From contig NW_023503400.1 in assembly GCF_014529535.1 (NCBI RefSeq), positions 1 to 64,000 on the forward strand: a stretch of DNA of 64,000 nt, read 5' to 3'. Under the pieces are notes generated by a model that worked only from the letters and a program-made list of their open reading frames with translations, had not been told where the DNA came from and made no database searches. Shown piece by piece: positions 48,009-57,606 of this stretch. The stretch's first letter is position 1, and every line of letters starts with the position of its first letter. Both the position numbers and the translations under genes were made by a program. Source of the DNA: Bradysia coprophila. Lineage: Eukaryota; Arthropoda; Insecta; Diptera; Sciaridae.

Positions 48009-48473
48009 ATGATTGAAAAATGTAGGAAATTTTATGAAAAACGCTAAATGTAACCATCATTCTTTGTAGGCAATATAAGATATGAGTCATTCTCAACAAA
48101 TTTCTGTTTTTTTTTTTAATTCATTATTCCAACAATTAAACAAAATATGTTACAACTCCCATACGAGTGTGAAGTTTGCGGCCAGAGCGAAGCGAGGGCC
48201 GTAATTCTCACGAGTCGTAATAATTTTATGGGATATTATATTCGACCAATAGAAAAATTCAATTTTACCGATAAAAAATAATAAAATACCGATAGAAATG
48301 TGGTACATGTCGCTGGCACCTCTTCAGTAAATCAGTAAAAAGTAAAAAAAATGTCTTTCCTTCACTCTTTGTCGATTTTGGAAATATAAAGCAAAGGCGG
48401 GTCGTTCCCAGCGAATTCATCCTTTTACAAAATGTAACGAGAAGGCGTTTCGTTCGTTTCAAGGGAATTCATC
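48009..48473. repeat. ~465-bp direct repeat, left copy (LINE target duplication)
   Basis: It matches 53307-53772 throughout, apart from a poly-T run of 11 against 12. It ends exactly where the second LINE begins. It contains a GGCC-AGAGCGAAGCGAG-GGCC hairpin (48180-48200). It encodes nothing. The bases AT at its start could equally be the end of the LINE tail. Confidence 0.85.
48150..48230. repeat. Short hairpin with GAGCGAAGCGA loop (copy in left duplication)
   Basis: ACGAGTGTGAAGTTTGCGGCC pairs imperfectly with GGCCGTAATTCTCACGAGTCG around loop 48184-48196. Further copies lie at about 53448-53530 (by duplication) and, independently, at about 54092-54160. Confidence 0.6.
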
Positions 48474-48660
48474 AGTACAGATCAGACTGAGAGTACAGTA
48501 CAGATCGTCGACGAGTGAACATCGTTTTATCTCCGCTTACAATTCTCATTTCAACGCAGTTTGAAAGCCTTTTGGTTCGGTTTTAGTGTTCCCGATTTGT
48601 TTTAACTGATTCAATTTGGATTAAATTGCTAAAACTTATTTCAACCGATTCTCAGATAGG

Positions 48661-50265
48661 ATGGACGAGTACGGGGATGAATCCAGCAATGACTCGACTT
48701 TGTGTGGAGGGCTATTTAAAATCGCACTGGAAAGGGATGTAGATCTTGATGGGCAGATAGATAGTGAGACTGAGAGAACGCTTTTGGAAGAAGAGGACGA
48801 GCATGACACCACCGTTATTGAAGTAAATGCAGGTGAAGCAAAGAACCTCGTTCGGCCGAAGGTTGCATCAGTTGTAGTGGTTCCGCCGTCCAACCAATCG
48901 GTTCCGACTACATTCAACACTTCGCAAGCCACTGAAGATCGTCAAGTGGCCAAATCAACCGTTATGCGCAAAGAGACCAATGAGCTAGTCCCGTCGGCAA
49001 GACAAAAGAAGAAGCCCAATCGCAACGGATCAAAGAAGAAGGCTGTCAATAACCCGAAGCCAGGCACCCTAATATCCATGCTGTCCAATTTCTCAGTAAG
49101 AGATGCGATTAGTGGATCGTCGAACTCTGGTGGTGACGATAGCAAAGTCAAACGTTTGAGAAGCCCTTCATCCAATGTAGAGGCTTACATGCCACCGAAC
49201 AAAGCCCTCAAGCCAAATGAGGATCCGGGGTTGGTGAATGCACAAAATCCGCCAACATATAGAGACGTTGCTCTCGAGCCTCTAAACGTTAAAGTTTGCC
49301 TTGCCAACGAGCCGCCTGTTGGAAAAGAATTCATAATAATCAGAGACTTTCTCGCCAGTAAAATCGAGGAAGCGATTACGGTACAATCCTTTGTTCCACT
49401 GTTCCGCAAGAAGACCAGTATTGGTATTGATGGTGTCTATCTATTCTGCTCGGACAGCCTTGCACTGAATTGGGTGTACAATGTGGTAGCAAATGGGGTT
49501 CCAGGTGTGTTAGCTAAGGTTATGGTGATTCATCACCGCCAGCCAGTGAACTATGAAGTGGTCCCGAACGTCATTCGTACAGTCGTAGTAGTGCCTACTC
49601 GGAAACCGAATGATTTCATATTGCAGGCTTTCGCTAATCTCAACCGAAACATCAACACCGAATCATGGCACATCGTCCGACGGTTGCCGAGAGGTAAGGT
49701 CAACCTTACACTGTTTTTAAGAATGGATAGAACCTCACACGAAAAGATAAAACGGCAAAATAACATTATAAACTGGATATTGGGCCCGGTCGAGGTAAAT
49801 CTCGAGAAGAAATCAAAGGGAAAAAAAGAAGTTTTGCCTTCTAGTTCCACCCAGGATAGACCGGCTATGACCAGTAATGACAGTGGTATACAGGGGATAA
49901 TTACCAACTCCACACCCAACGCAAATCAGTTCAATTTTGGTTCAACCAGAAATCCGTTTGTGGCTAAGAAATCAGTTTCGGCTGGAAAGTCAGCCTGGAC
50001 TGATAAACCGGCTTCGGCTGGTAAACCGGCTTCGGCTGGAAAACCGGCTTCGGCTGGAAAACCGGCTTCGGCTGGAAAACCGGCTTCGGCTGGAAAACCG
50101 GCTTCGGCTGGAAAACCGGCTTCGGCTGGAAAACCGGCTTCGGCTGGAAAACCGGCTGCGGCTGGAAAACCATCGTCTCATGAAGAGATGGAAGTTGCCT
50201 ATTCGGCTGCTGGGCTCATCCAACTGGAAGGGTCCGGGTCGAATGGTCATCCTAACCTTTTATAG
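48661..50265 (+). CDS. LINE ORF1 (Gag-like nucleic-acid-binding protein) with a Pro-Ala-Ser repeat
   Basis: 534 intact codons. The order is an acidic N-terminus, then a basic patch (ARQKKKPNRNGSKKKAVN), then a central globular region (about 205-375; VCLANEPPVGKEFIIIRDF, FRKKTSIGIDGVYLFC), which is probably the RNA-binding fold of LOA-type ORF1 proteins. No CCHC knuckle is seen. The C-terminal third contains nine 6-residue repeats (KPASAG). ORF1 proteins of this type package the element RNA. It ends TAG, 2 bp before the ORF2 ATG, so reinitiation is the likely way ORF2 is translated. Confidence 0.85.
   Translation: MDEYGDESSNDSTLCGGLFKIALERDVDLDGQIDSETERTLLEEEDEHDTTVIEVNAGEAKNLVRPKVASVVVVPPSNQSVPTTFNTSQATEDRQVAKSTVMRKETNELVPSARQKKKPNRNGSKKKAVNNPKPGTLISMLSNFSVRDAISGSSNSGGDDSKVKRLRSPSSNVEAYMPPNKALKPNEDPGLVNAQNPPTYRDVALEPLNVKVCLANEPPVGKEFIIIRDFLASKIEEAITVQSFVPLFRKKTSIGIDGVYLFCSDSLALNWVYNVVANGVPGVLAKVMVIHHRQPVNYEVVPNVIRTVVVVPTRKPNDFILQAFANLNRNINTESWHIVRRLPRGKVNLTLFLRMDRTSHEKIKRQNNIINWILGPVEVNLEKKSKGKKEVLPSSSTQDRPAMTSNDSGIQGIITNSTPNANQFNFGSTRNPFVAKKSVSAGKSAWTDKPASAGKPASAGKPASAGKPASAGKPASAGKPASAGKPASAGKPASAGKPAAAGKPSSHEEMEVAYSAAGLIQLEGSGSNGHPNLL
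50005..50166 (+). repeat. 18-bp coding minisatellite (9 copies) in LINE ORF1
   Basis: The unit AAACCGGCTTCGGCTGGA is repeated nine times (first two with GGT, last with GCTGCG), giving KPASAG on the sense strand. All six frames stay open across it, which explains the long but meaningless antisense ORFs here. Confidence 0.9.
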
Positions 50266-50267
50266 GA

Positions 50268-52960
50268 ATGGATCCAACAAACCAAGATATAAACAACTTT
50301 TCAGCTCCAGGTTTACAGTCTGGCTATGCCGGTACTGCCCTAAAAGTAGCACAAATTAATTTGCTCCACTGCAAAAAAGCCACGTACACCTATTGTCGTG
50401 ACATCAGAGTGGAGCAGACAAATATATCCCTAATACTAGAACCATGGATTAGGGGTAAGAAAATACATGGTTTCGGGCAATTGCACGATCGTCTGTTTTA
50501 CCATAAAAAAGGAGTTAGACCAAGGGCAGCTATTCATATCTCCCCGGATATAAATGCACTCGCCTTAAATCAACTCACTGAAGACGACCTAGTAGCGGTA
50601 AGGATATGTAGAAGTCAAACGGAAGGAGGAGATTTTGTTGTTGTCTCAGTTTACCTACCATTTGACTCACCACTTCCTCCCCCCGGCCCAGCGCTGGAAA
50701 AGGTTGTAGAATTTTGTAGGCAAGATCGCATTCCACTTCTGATTGGGATGGACTCAAACTCACATCACAAGATATGGGGCAGTTCAAACATAAATCGAAG
50801 AGGAGAGGATCTTCTGCAATACCTGATGTCGACGAATCTCCTTGTCCTAAACAGAGGCAATAGGCCGACCTTTGTTAACGCAGTCAGGAAAGAATGCATT
50901 GATGTGACGTTGGCGTCTAGCGGTCTGCTTGCAGAATCTGTTCGCTCTTGGAGGGTTACTGACGAGGAAACTTTTTCAGATCATATTGATGCCTTACATC
51001 AGTTAACCCATAAGATTGAGAGTATGCTTAAGAATGGTAAAGTTGCTCTAGGTTGTTTTATGGATATCGAAGGAGCTTTCGATAATACTGAGTTCGAAGT
51101 CATCACGAAGGCTGCTAGAGATAGGGAGATGGATGATCTGGCCATTCGGTGGATAGTGAATATGCTGAGAGGTAGAACTGTCGAAGCTACCATTTGCGGG
51201 ACGACTATGAAACTGGGGGTCACAAGGGGTTGCCCACAAGGTGGAATTCTATCCCCGATTCTCTGGTGCATGGTCATCGATTCGCTACTGGTTCAGCTCA
51301 ACGATTCTGGTTTGTTTACTCAAGGCTATTCAGATGATGTTGCCACTCTCATATCCGGAGATTTCGTTGACACGGTCGGTGATCTGATGAGGACTGCTAT
51401 GAAATTGATTGAGGAGTGGTGCCTTAGGAATAATTTGAGAGTGAATCCTGTTAAGACCAAGATTGTGTTCTTCAGTAAGAGAAGAGATGAAGCCTCTGTG
51501 GCTTTAGGCCGGTTTAGCATTTTCGGTACGAGTGTTGACCTGATGCCCTCAGTTAAGTACCTAGGAGTGATCTTTGATCATAAACTTACGTGGAAATTGC
51601 ATCTAGAGCAAAAGCTCAGTAAGTGTGTCGGTATCTTCTGGCTATGTAGGAATGCTTTTGGAAAAACGTGGGGACTCTCCCGAATGCCATCTGGTGGTTG
51701 TATACAGCTGTCGTCAGACCCATTCTGTGTCATGGCTGTCTGGTCTGGTGGCCGAGAGTAGATATACAGGCAACTAAAAAGAGGCTAGATATGCTTCAAA
51801 GATTAGCTTGTCTCTGCGTGACTGGAGCGAAGAGCTCAACAGCGACGATGTCGTTAGAGACGCTGCTTTTTCTGCCGCCTTTGGATCTTTTTGTCAAGTC
51901 CGTGGCTTTCAATTCCTCTGCTAATGTACGTAATAATGGTTGGTGGTCCTCAGCGAGTGATACAGGCCACGCCTCAATCGTTAATCTGATCGATGACGAT
52001 CGCCTGAAAATGCCCAGCGACCAGATTAGGGCAGAGTATATGTTAGACGATAATTTTGATTGGCTTATTCCAACAGAAGATGAATGGCTGGTAGAAGGAG
52101 GTGTCTATCCTCCCTCTAGTAACGTGGTTTGTTTTACTGACGGATCCAAGAAGGATGGTCTAACGGGAGCGGGTTATCTGTGCGATTATCTGGGCCTAGA
52201 GCGCAGTCTGTCAACTGGCTATATTGCCTCAGTATTTCAGACAGAGTTGTTTGCCATCTCAGAGGTTTGTGCAGAAATGCAGTGTAATAACGTATCCAAT
52301 GAGGATATATATATCTGTACCGACAGTCAATCCGCGATTCAAGCGGTAAGTTCACCCTATGTTAGGTCAAGAACTGTTCTAGACTGTAAGGTTGCACTGA
52401 ATGCCCTTGGGGTGTCCAACTCGGTTACGATCCTCTGGGTACCTGGTCATAAAGGTATTGCGGGAAATGAAAGAGCCGATCTCCTGGCAAATAAAGGAGC
52501 GGAGTCAGACTTTATTGGACCGGAGCCGATGTTTGGAATAACTGCGTCCACCAGAAAGGCCATTGTAAAGGAATGGTTGCTTCGGGAACACAAAAAGAGA
52601 TGGCAGCAATATGAAGGAGCCAGACACACAAAGATTTTCTGTAGGAGCCCATCATTGAATTTGAGGAAGTCCCTCTTAGATCTGAAAAGGAGTGATATCA
52701 AGAGAATTGTCGAAGCTGTCTCAGACCATGGGGAATTAAACAAGCATCTCTTTGACATCGGTCACGCTGATAGCCCTAGATGTCTCTGTGGACGTGGTGA
52801 AGAGACCGGATACCACGTGATAAGCGACTGTCCGAGGTATAGATATTTCAGGAGAGCGTTTCTAGGCAAACCAGAACTTTCTGGTCTGGACCTAGATGTC
52901 AGTTCCATGGATTTAACCAATCTGGCTGTTTTTCTTAAGAAAACCGGTAGGTTCCCATGA
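50268..52960 (+). pseudogene. LINE ORF2: endonuclease, shortened reverse transcriptase, RNase H; frameshifted
   Basis: The endonuclease spans about residues 25-235: INLLHCKKAT, the EPW motif, VSVYLPFDSP, GMDSNSHHKIWGSSNINRRG, then ETFSDH. Directly after FSDH comes IDALHQLTHKIE, which belongs well inside the RT. The region between them (fingers and early RT motifs, perhaps 350 residues) is missing without loss of frame. The RT then shows MDIEGAFDN, GCPQGGILSPILW and a GYSDDVATLI catalytic box (YSDD instead of YADD). Near 51678-51682 one base is lost in a C run, shifting the frame. The correct frame resumes at PNAIWWLYTAVVRPILCHG and carries RNase H (CFTDGSKKDG, FQTELFAI, CTDSQSAI, WVPGHKGIAGNERAD) and a terminal CLCGRGEETGYHVISDC zinc knuckle. 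Confidence 0.88.
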
Positions 52961-53306
52961 ATGTAAACTCCCTGTTGGGTCTCTCACTTCCATTTGGCCT
53001 CGCCCCCTTGTAAGGACCAGTTCCGATTCCTGACACGTCACATTGATGTATCTATCTACGGATTTACGTTTCAAAGCTTTTACTAATTCGATTTCTCTTT
53101 GCTACAAATGCACAGGTTTTTGACATTGTATTCTTTATTTTACTTTGATTTTGATGTATGTTTACGAGCGCTTAGCTCAACCTCTTTGTATTATTTTGCG
53201 TACGTTAAATAAACAAGGAAGGGGACTAGTACAAAGGATCATTGATCCAGGTGCTGTCTTAACTCTCGGGTTGAGAATCCCCAAAATCCTAATCTAATCT
53301 AATCTA

Positions 53307-53772
53307 ATGATTGAAAAATGTAGGAAATTTTATGAAAAACGCTAAATGTAACCATCATTCTTTGTAGGCAATATAAGATATGAGTCATTCTCAACAAATT
53401 TCTGTTTTTTTTTTTTAATTCATTATTCCAACAATTAAACAAAATATGTTACAACTCCCATACGAGTGTGAAGTTTGCGGCCAGAGCGAAGCGAGGGCCG
53501 TAATTCTCACGAGTCGTAATAATTTTATGGGATATTATATTCGACCAATAGAAAAATTCAATTTTACCGATAAAAAATAATAAAATACCGATAGAAATGT
53601 GGTACATGTCGCTGGCACCTCTTCAGTAAATCAGTAAAAAGTAAAAAAAATGTCTTTCCTTCACTCTTTGTCGATTTTGGAAATATAAAGCAAAGGCGGG
53701 TCGTTCCCAGCGAATTCATCCTTTTACAAAATGTAACGAGAAGGCGTTTCGTTCGTTTCAAGGGAATTCATC
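53307..53772. repeat. ~465-bp direct repeat, right copy (LINE target duplication)
   Basis: The counterpart of 48009-48473, placed directly after the AATCT tail. Beyond it the unique flank continues as CTTTTACAAAATGTAACTT. Confidence 0.85.
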
Positions 53773-54584
53773 CTTTTACAAAATGTAACTTAAAGACGTT
53801 TTGTCAATTCCTCACTTTCGTCGTTTTCTCAATCTACAAAAGTGAAGAAACGAAAAAAAAATTAATTAATTTATCGGTCGTTTATTACCATCCACATTTT
53901 ATTCACGAGTGACGGTTTTGTAAAATACCGGGGGACTTCCTTTTTGTACAAAACTGTAAGTTCGGCAAGTCGGTTTTTTTATTTTTTATTTTTTACCAAA
54001 GTGAAAGAGTCCTCTCATCGTTCCACATTTGTAAAACTTCGCATCTACTCTGATTAAATTTGACAAAATGGCAATCAAACAGAATAATAGATAACTCATA
54101 CGAGTGGGAAGTTTGCGGCCAGAGCGAAGCGAGGGCCGTAATTCACACGAGTCGCATTTTATTTATGATTTGTTGTTGATTGAAAATCTTGCTGCAAATT
54201 TATAAGAAAAATGAGAACTCAAAGATCATTCGGTCTTCGAAGGTTTATTTGAAGAACTTTTTCTGTCAAATTTCGTTGTCATGTTTAGAGTAATCGATAT
54301 ATTAAATGTAGGCATTTGTATCAGTGATGCTTCGGAAGTTCAACAATGAAAATGGTCAAAAATATATTGAAAAAATTGTCAGTCAATGGACCTGACCCGC
54401 CCAAAAGGTGGGACCTAGTGTTCGTTAGATGCTCAGTAACAAGTGATAAAAAGTTGAAAGGTAGTTTTCGAGTGAATTTTCTTGATCTGAGGCGAAGCTG
54501 AGGTCAATAAACTCATGAAAACAAGACTTTTCAACTTTTATCCCGAGATATGTGTAATAGATTTCATATTCTTTCGAAAGCTAA

Positions 54585-54650
54585 GCCAAATTTCTTGTTT
54601 TCCCTAGGTGTGTAATAAACCACTTTCGACCCTAGGGAAAACAAAAGCAT
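54585..54650. repeat. Hairpin GTTTTCCCTAGG / CCTAGGGAAAAC
   Basis: A 12- to 13-bp stem separated by about 30 nt in the hairpin cluster. Confidence 0.6.
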
Positions 54651-54673
54651 GTCATAACACATTACTATGCAAG

Positions 54674-54775
54674 GGAAGTAAAGTGATATCTCGTATCCAG
54701 ATGAGTAAAAGTAACCGAGGGCTTTAGCCCGAGGTACATTTACTCATCGTGATACGAGATATCACTTTATTTTCC
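54674..54775. repeat. Near-perfect 49-bp-arm hairpin, loop TTTA
   Basis: GGAAGTAAAGTGATATCTCG through GAGGGC pairs with GCCCGAGG through CGAGATATCACTTTATTTTCC. The loop is only 4 nt (54723-54726). It has few mismatches, so it is recent or conserved. Confidence 0.85.
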
Positions 54776-54875
54776 GTGTGTAGTACGACGTTTTACTGTG
54801 CGAGTGATGTAAAGGTTATTGCCTATACATGTAATAGCCTTATTACATGCACCAGCATAGTAAATATGTTTTTCA

Positions 54876-54940
54876 TGTGTCGGGGCCGAAAATGAAGAAG
54901 TTTCGAGATTTTTCTCGGGTTTTCGACCCCTTACATGAAA
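54876..54940. repeat. Hairpin CATGTGTCGGGGCCGAAAA / TTTTCGACCCCTTACATG
   Basis: Arms of about 28 nt around TTTT near 54911. Adjacent to the next hairpin. Confidence 0.65.
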
Positions 54941-54949
54941 TTTTTTTTG

Positions 54950-55063
54950 AGTATCCGTTTTGGACGTTTGATTTTAGGCACTTTCGCATGTAGCCCTCAC
55001 TTCGTTCGGGCTACAACTCGCGAAATTGCCTAAAATCAAACGTCCAAAACAGATACACAAATA
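54950..55063. repeat. Long hairpin with loop TCACTTCGTTC (inverse of GAACGAAGTGA)
   Basis: The left arm, GTATCCGTTTTGGACGTTTG through GTAGCCC, pairs with GGGCTAC through CAAACGTCCAAAACAGATAC. The loop is 54997-55007. The arms are homologous to those at 58045-58158, in the opposite orientation. Confidence 0.85.
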
Positions 55064-56512
55064 ACTATTCTTCCCGCGGAAGCAAAAAAAGTATAAATCT
55101 TTCCGTTTTGTAATTAAAAATTTCATCGAATATGTCGACAACAGTGAGAGTCACTCCCGTGATCCCGCACTTTTTACACCAGCGTTACATACCAGACATA
55201 ATCGTCTTAACATTGGTAATACATGTGGAATGAATAGAGACACCTGGATTGTTTATTGCGACCTATTATTTTTCACCGCTTGTTCAGTTTAATAGGTTAA
55301 AGTTTGTTATTATCATGAAACACTTGCCTTCGCCTCCTCAGAGAGATGAAAGAAGCTACTTTCGCTCTCTGATATTTCATCGGAAGTCAGTGAAATTTAA
55401 CTAGAAATTTGCTCCAGTTGGAAAACTGCTTATACGTTTTTATAACCGTATACAACATTTTTGATTGGACCAGCTGAAAAACAGATGAAAAAAAATTCCT
55501 ATCCAAATTTCACTGACGTTCACTGTAAATAAACTTCTAGCAATCTTTTCGCCTCAATCAGATAGATGAAAAATGAAGAACCTAAATCATTGCTCGTGAT
55601 AGCAATCTAAAACTCATATCAGAATGGTATTTTATGGAGAGTATCAAAGTTTTGTGAGACACCTAACACTGCCTAACTCATCTTGTTAATTAAACACTTA
55701 CCCAGTAGATTGCGCCAATTTTAGTCAAAACAAAAAGACCTAACAAAATACGAAAGGTTAATTTCCATATAATTTCTTCAGGGCGACGATTCTCGTTTTT
55801 TCGTTTAAAGAAAAAACGCTTGAACGAAAGTTTTCTTAACACATTTTTTGTTAACGTTTCATGAGTTTTGGATACCTTAGTCAATTTCGTTGTACGCGAC
55901 TAGTATACTTCTTGTGAAATTCGTGTTTTTTTTAGTCAGAACTGAGAAATCTCAAAACAACTTTCGATTAGGAGGCTACAAAATGTATGTTTTTATTCAA
56001 ATTTTATGAGTATGGCAATTCTGACAGTCCAGGAAGTATCTGCTTGCAAGAAAAAGACATATAACACATTCAACAATAATTTCGATATTACGGTGCTGCG
56101 GTGCTGCTCAACATTTATAGGTATTGATAGAGAGGACCATCGTAATATCTAAATCTACCGAGACAAACTGCAAAGTAAAATTCATGAGAAAACAAAGTTC
56201 TTGATGATGTCTTTAACTTGAAGGTTCATTACCATGTTTTAGGTCGTAATCAAAGAAGCAAGACCGAGTCTGTGCGACCCAAGAGGCGTTCGCAGTATAA
56301 TTTCCTTTCACACTTTATACGAAAAAGAAAATTATTTGGAACTTGTCGTCCAGAATTCAATACCATCATCACAGGTGGCAGAGACGTCATACGGGTGGTA
56401 AGAGTTGTTTCCGATTCGAAGAAAATAATTTGCATCACCCATTTCACTGTTCATGAAATGCGACATTTTTTCTGTATTTAAAAAATAACTCTGAACATAG
56501 GAATTTCAATAA

Positions 56513-57606
56513 TCAAACTGACCTCTTCAGAGCATTCAATGTCTTTTGCATATTGAGATTTTCTTGCATCAGTTTATCATAATCTTGATAAACGTTTTTA
56601 AATTCGTCGATTTCACTTTTATTTCTGGCAATGATTTCGTTTTTGTAGTAATTGTGTAGCGTAGTTAACGATGAATTGTTCCTTAGGAAAGCCTTTTCCA
56701 ATGTAGCGATTGTTAGGGTTTTCTGTAAGGTAGAAAACATTCATTTCGATTGAACTTATAATTCAACTTTGTCTTATACACATACATTTCTGTCTTGGCC
56801 GTCATTTACGAGCACGGAGTTAATAGATTCCATAAAACACTTGAAAAATTCATCCACACCATCGGTAAACATCTGAAGCGCACTATCCGTGGAATCTAAA
56901 AGAAGCCAGTGTAAAATCAAGACTATAAATGCAACTCTGACACAAGACTCGAAACTGACCATTAAATCCTTTCAACCGTACCAATCCGCTGAGAGAAATT
57001 CGAATGGCTTCCATCGCAACTGGTTTCGAAATTTTTGGTATGGTCGTGGGTGATCCTTTGGTGAATTCTGTTTCGTGCGGCGGAATATACCATAAAGGCT
57101 TCAAAAACTTCTCATCGCTGACTAAATTGGCGGTGGTGTCTGGTGTTAAATCAATGTGTGGCATAAAAATTCCCTCGTTTTGATTGAGGAAACTAGATTG
57201 CTGCAACAGAAGTGATCGGGGATTCAGTCTATGTGCTCACGCTGAGCGGTGAGGATAATTTAATTTCGAAATATTGAAAATCTCACAGCATCACTGGCAT
57301 ATGTGTCCAACAAGGTTTGAATGAATTCCGTTTGATTCATTACTTCCACCGTTTGTGTTACCAACGGATTGTCTATGGTCAAACTAGATTGTTGTAAATT
57401 CGGTTGAATAAAATTTGGTAGCGGGACTTTATCTACAACATTATGTATACTAACACTTGATTGTTTTCATCTGTTGTTTTTGTTGTCAAATTAGACAATT
57501 TCAGCTTTTCTAATTTTTGTTTCGGCGAAATAAAGTCGTTCGCCTGCAATTCAGACTTCAAATCAGAGCCATCCGTAAAACCACCCCATCGCTCGTTTGT
57601 TGCCAT
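56513..57606 (-). CDS. SUPT7L: SUPT7L / Spt7-like SAGA subunit, with one apparent frameshift
   Basis: A histone-fold scaffold subunit of the SAGA/STAGA acetyltransferase complex in the nucleus. Minus-strand exons are 57606-57287, 57200-56960, 56895-56786 and 56722-56513. Together they encode about 293 residues if one base is added in the A run at 57464-57467. As written, the frame from MATNERWGGF stops shortly after that run, while the +1 frame continues in phase (VPLPNFIQPN...) into exon 2. The histone-fold part is AMEAIRISLSGLVRLKGFND...DSALQMFTDGVDEFFKCFMESI, then LEKAFLRNNSSLTTLHNYYKNEI and a final coiled coil. This matches the SUPT7L order (GF-ES-LE-LTD, then a helix ending in a Tyr-rich segment). 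It ends at TGA 56513. A spliced extension is possible. The frameshift may be a sequencing error. Confidence 0.72.

Larger units (their letters stand above)
48474..53306 (+). mobile_element. LOA/I-like LINE with ORF1, EN-RT-RNase H ORF2 and AATCT tail
   Basis: A 4.8-kb non-LTR element with a 187-bp leader, ORF1 (48661-50265), ORF2 starting 2 bp later (50268-52960), a ~330-bp 3' UTR with AATAAA near 53207, and a tail of AATCT repeats (53287-53308). Its borders are set by the ~465-bp direct repeats. The endonuclease wording (INLLHCKKAT, GMDSNSHHKIWG) and the presence of RNase H fit the LOA/Bilbo or I group. ORF2 has an internal deletion and a frameshift, so this copy is dead. Confidence 0.9.
53773..56512. 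other. Intergenic hairpin-rich region, no gene seen
   Basis: Short ORFs only. It contains a cluster of foldback sequences at about 54092-54160, 54585-54650, 54674-54775, 54876-54940 and 54950-55063 (main ones listed separately). 55100-56512 is AT-rich and unassigned. Confidence 0.5.

Noticed and set aside
49964-50250. Long antisense ORFs opposite LINE ORF1 (Phe-Gln-Pro-Lys and Ser-Arg-Phe repeats)
   Set aside because: They arise because the 18-bp tandem unit is open in all frames. No start context or domain.
56218-56481. 87-codon ORF downstream of SUPT7L
   Set aside because: Overlaps the 3' end region of the minus-strand gene, with no motif; likely chance.
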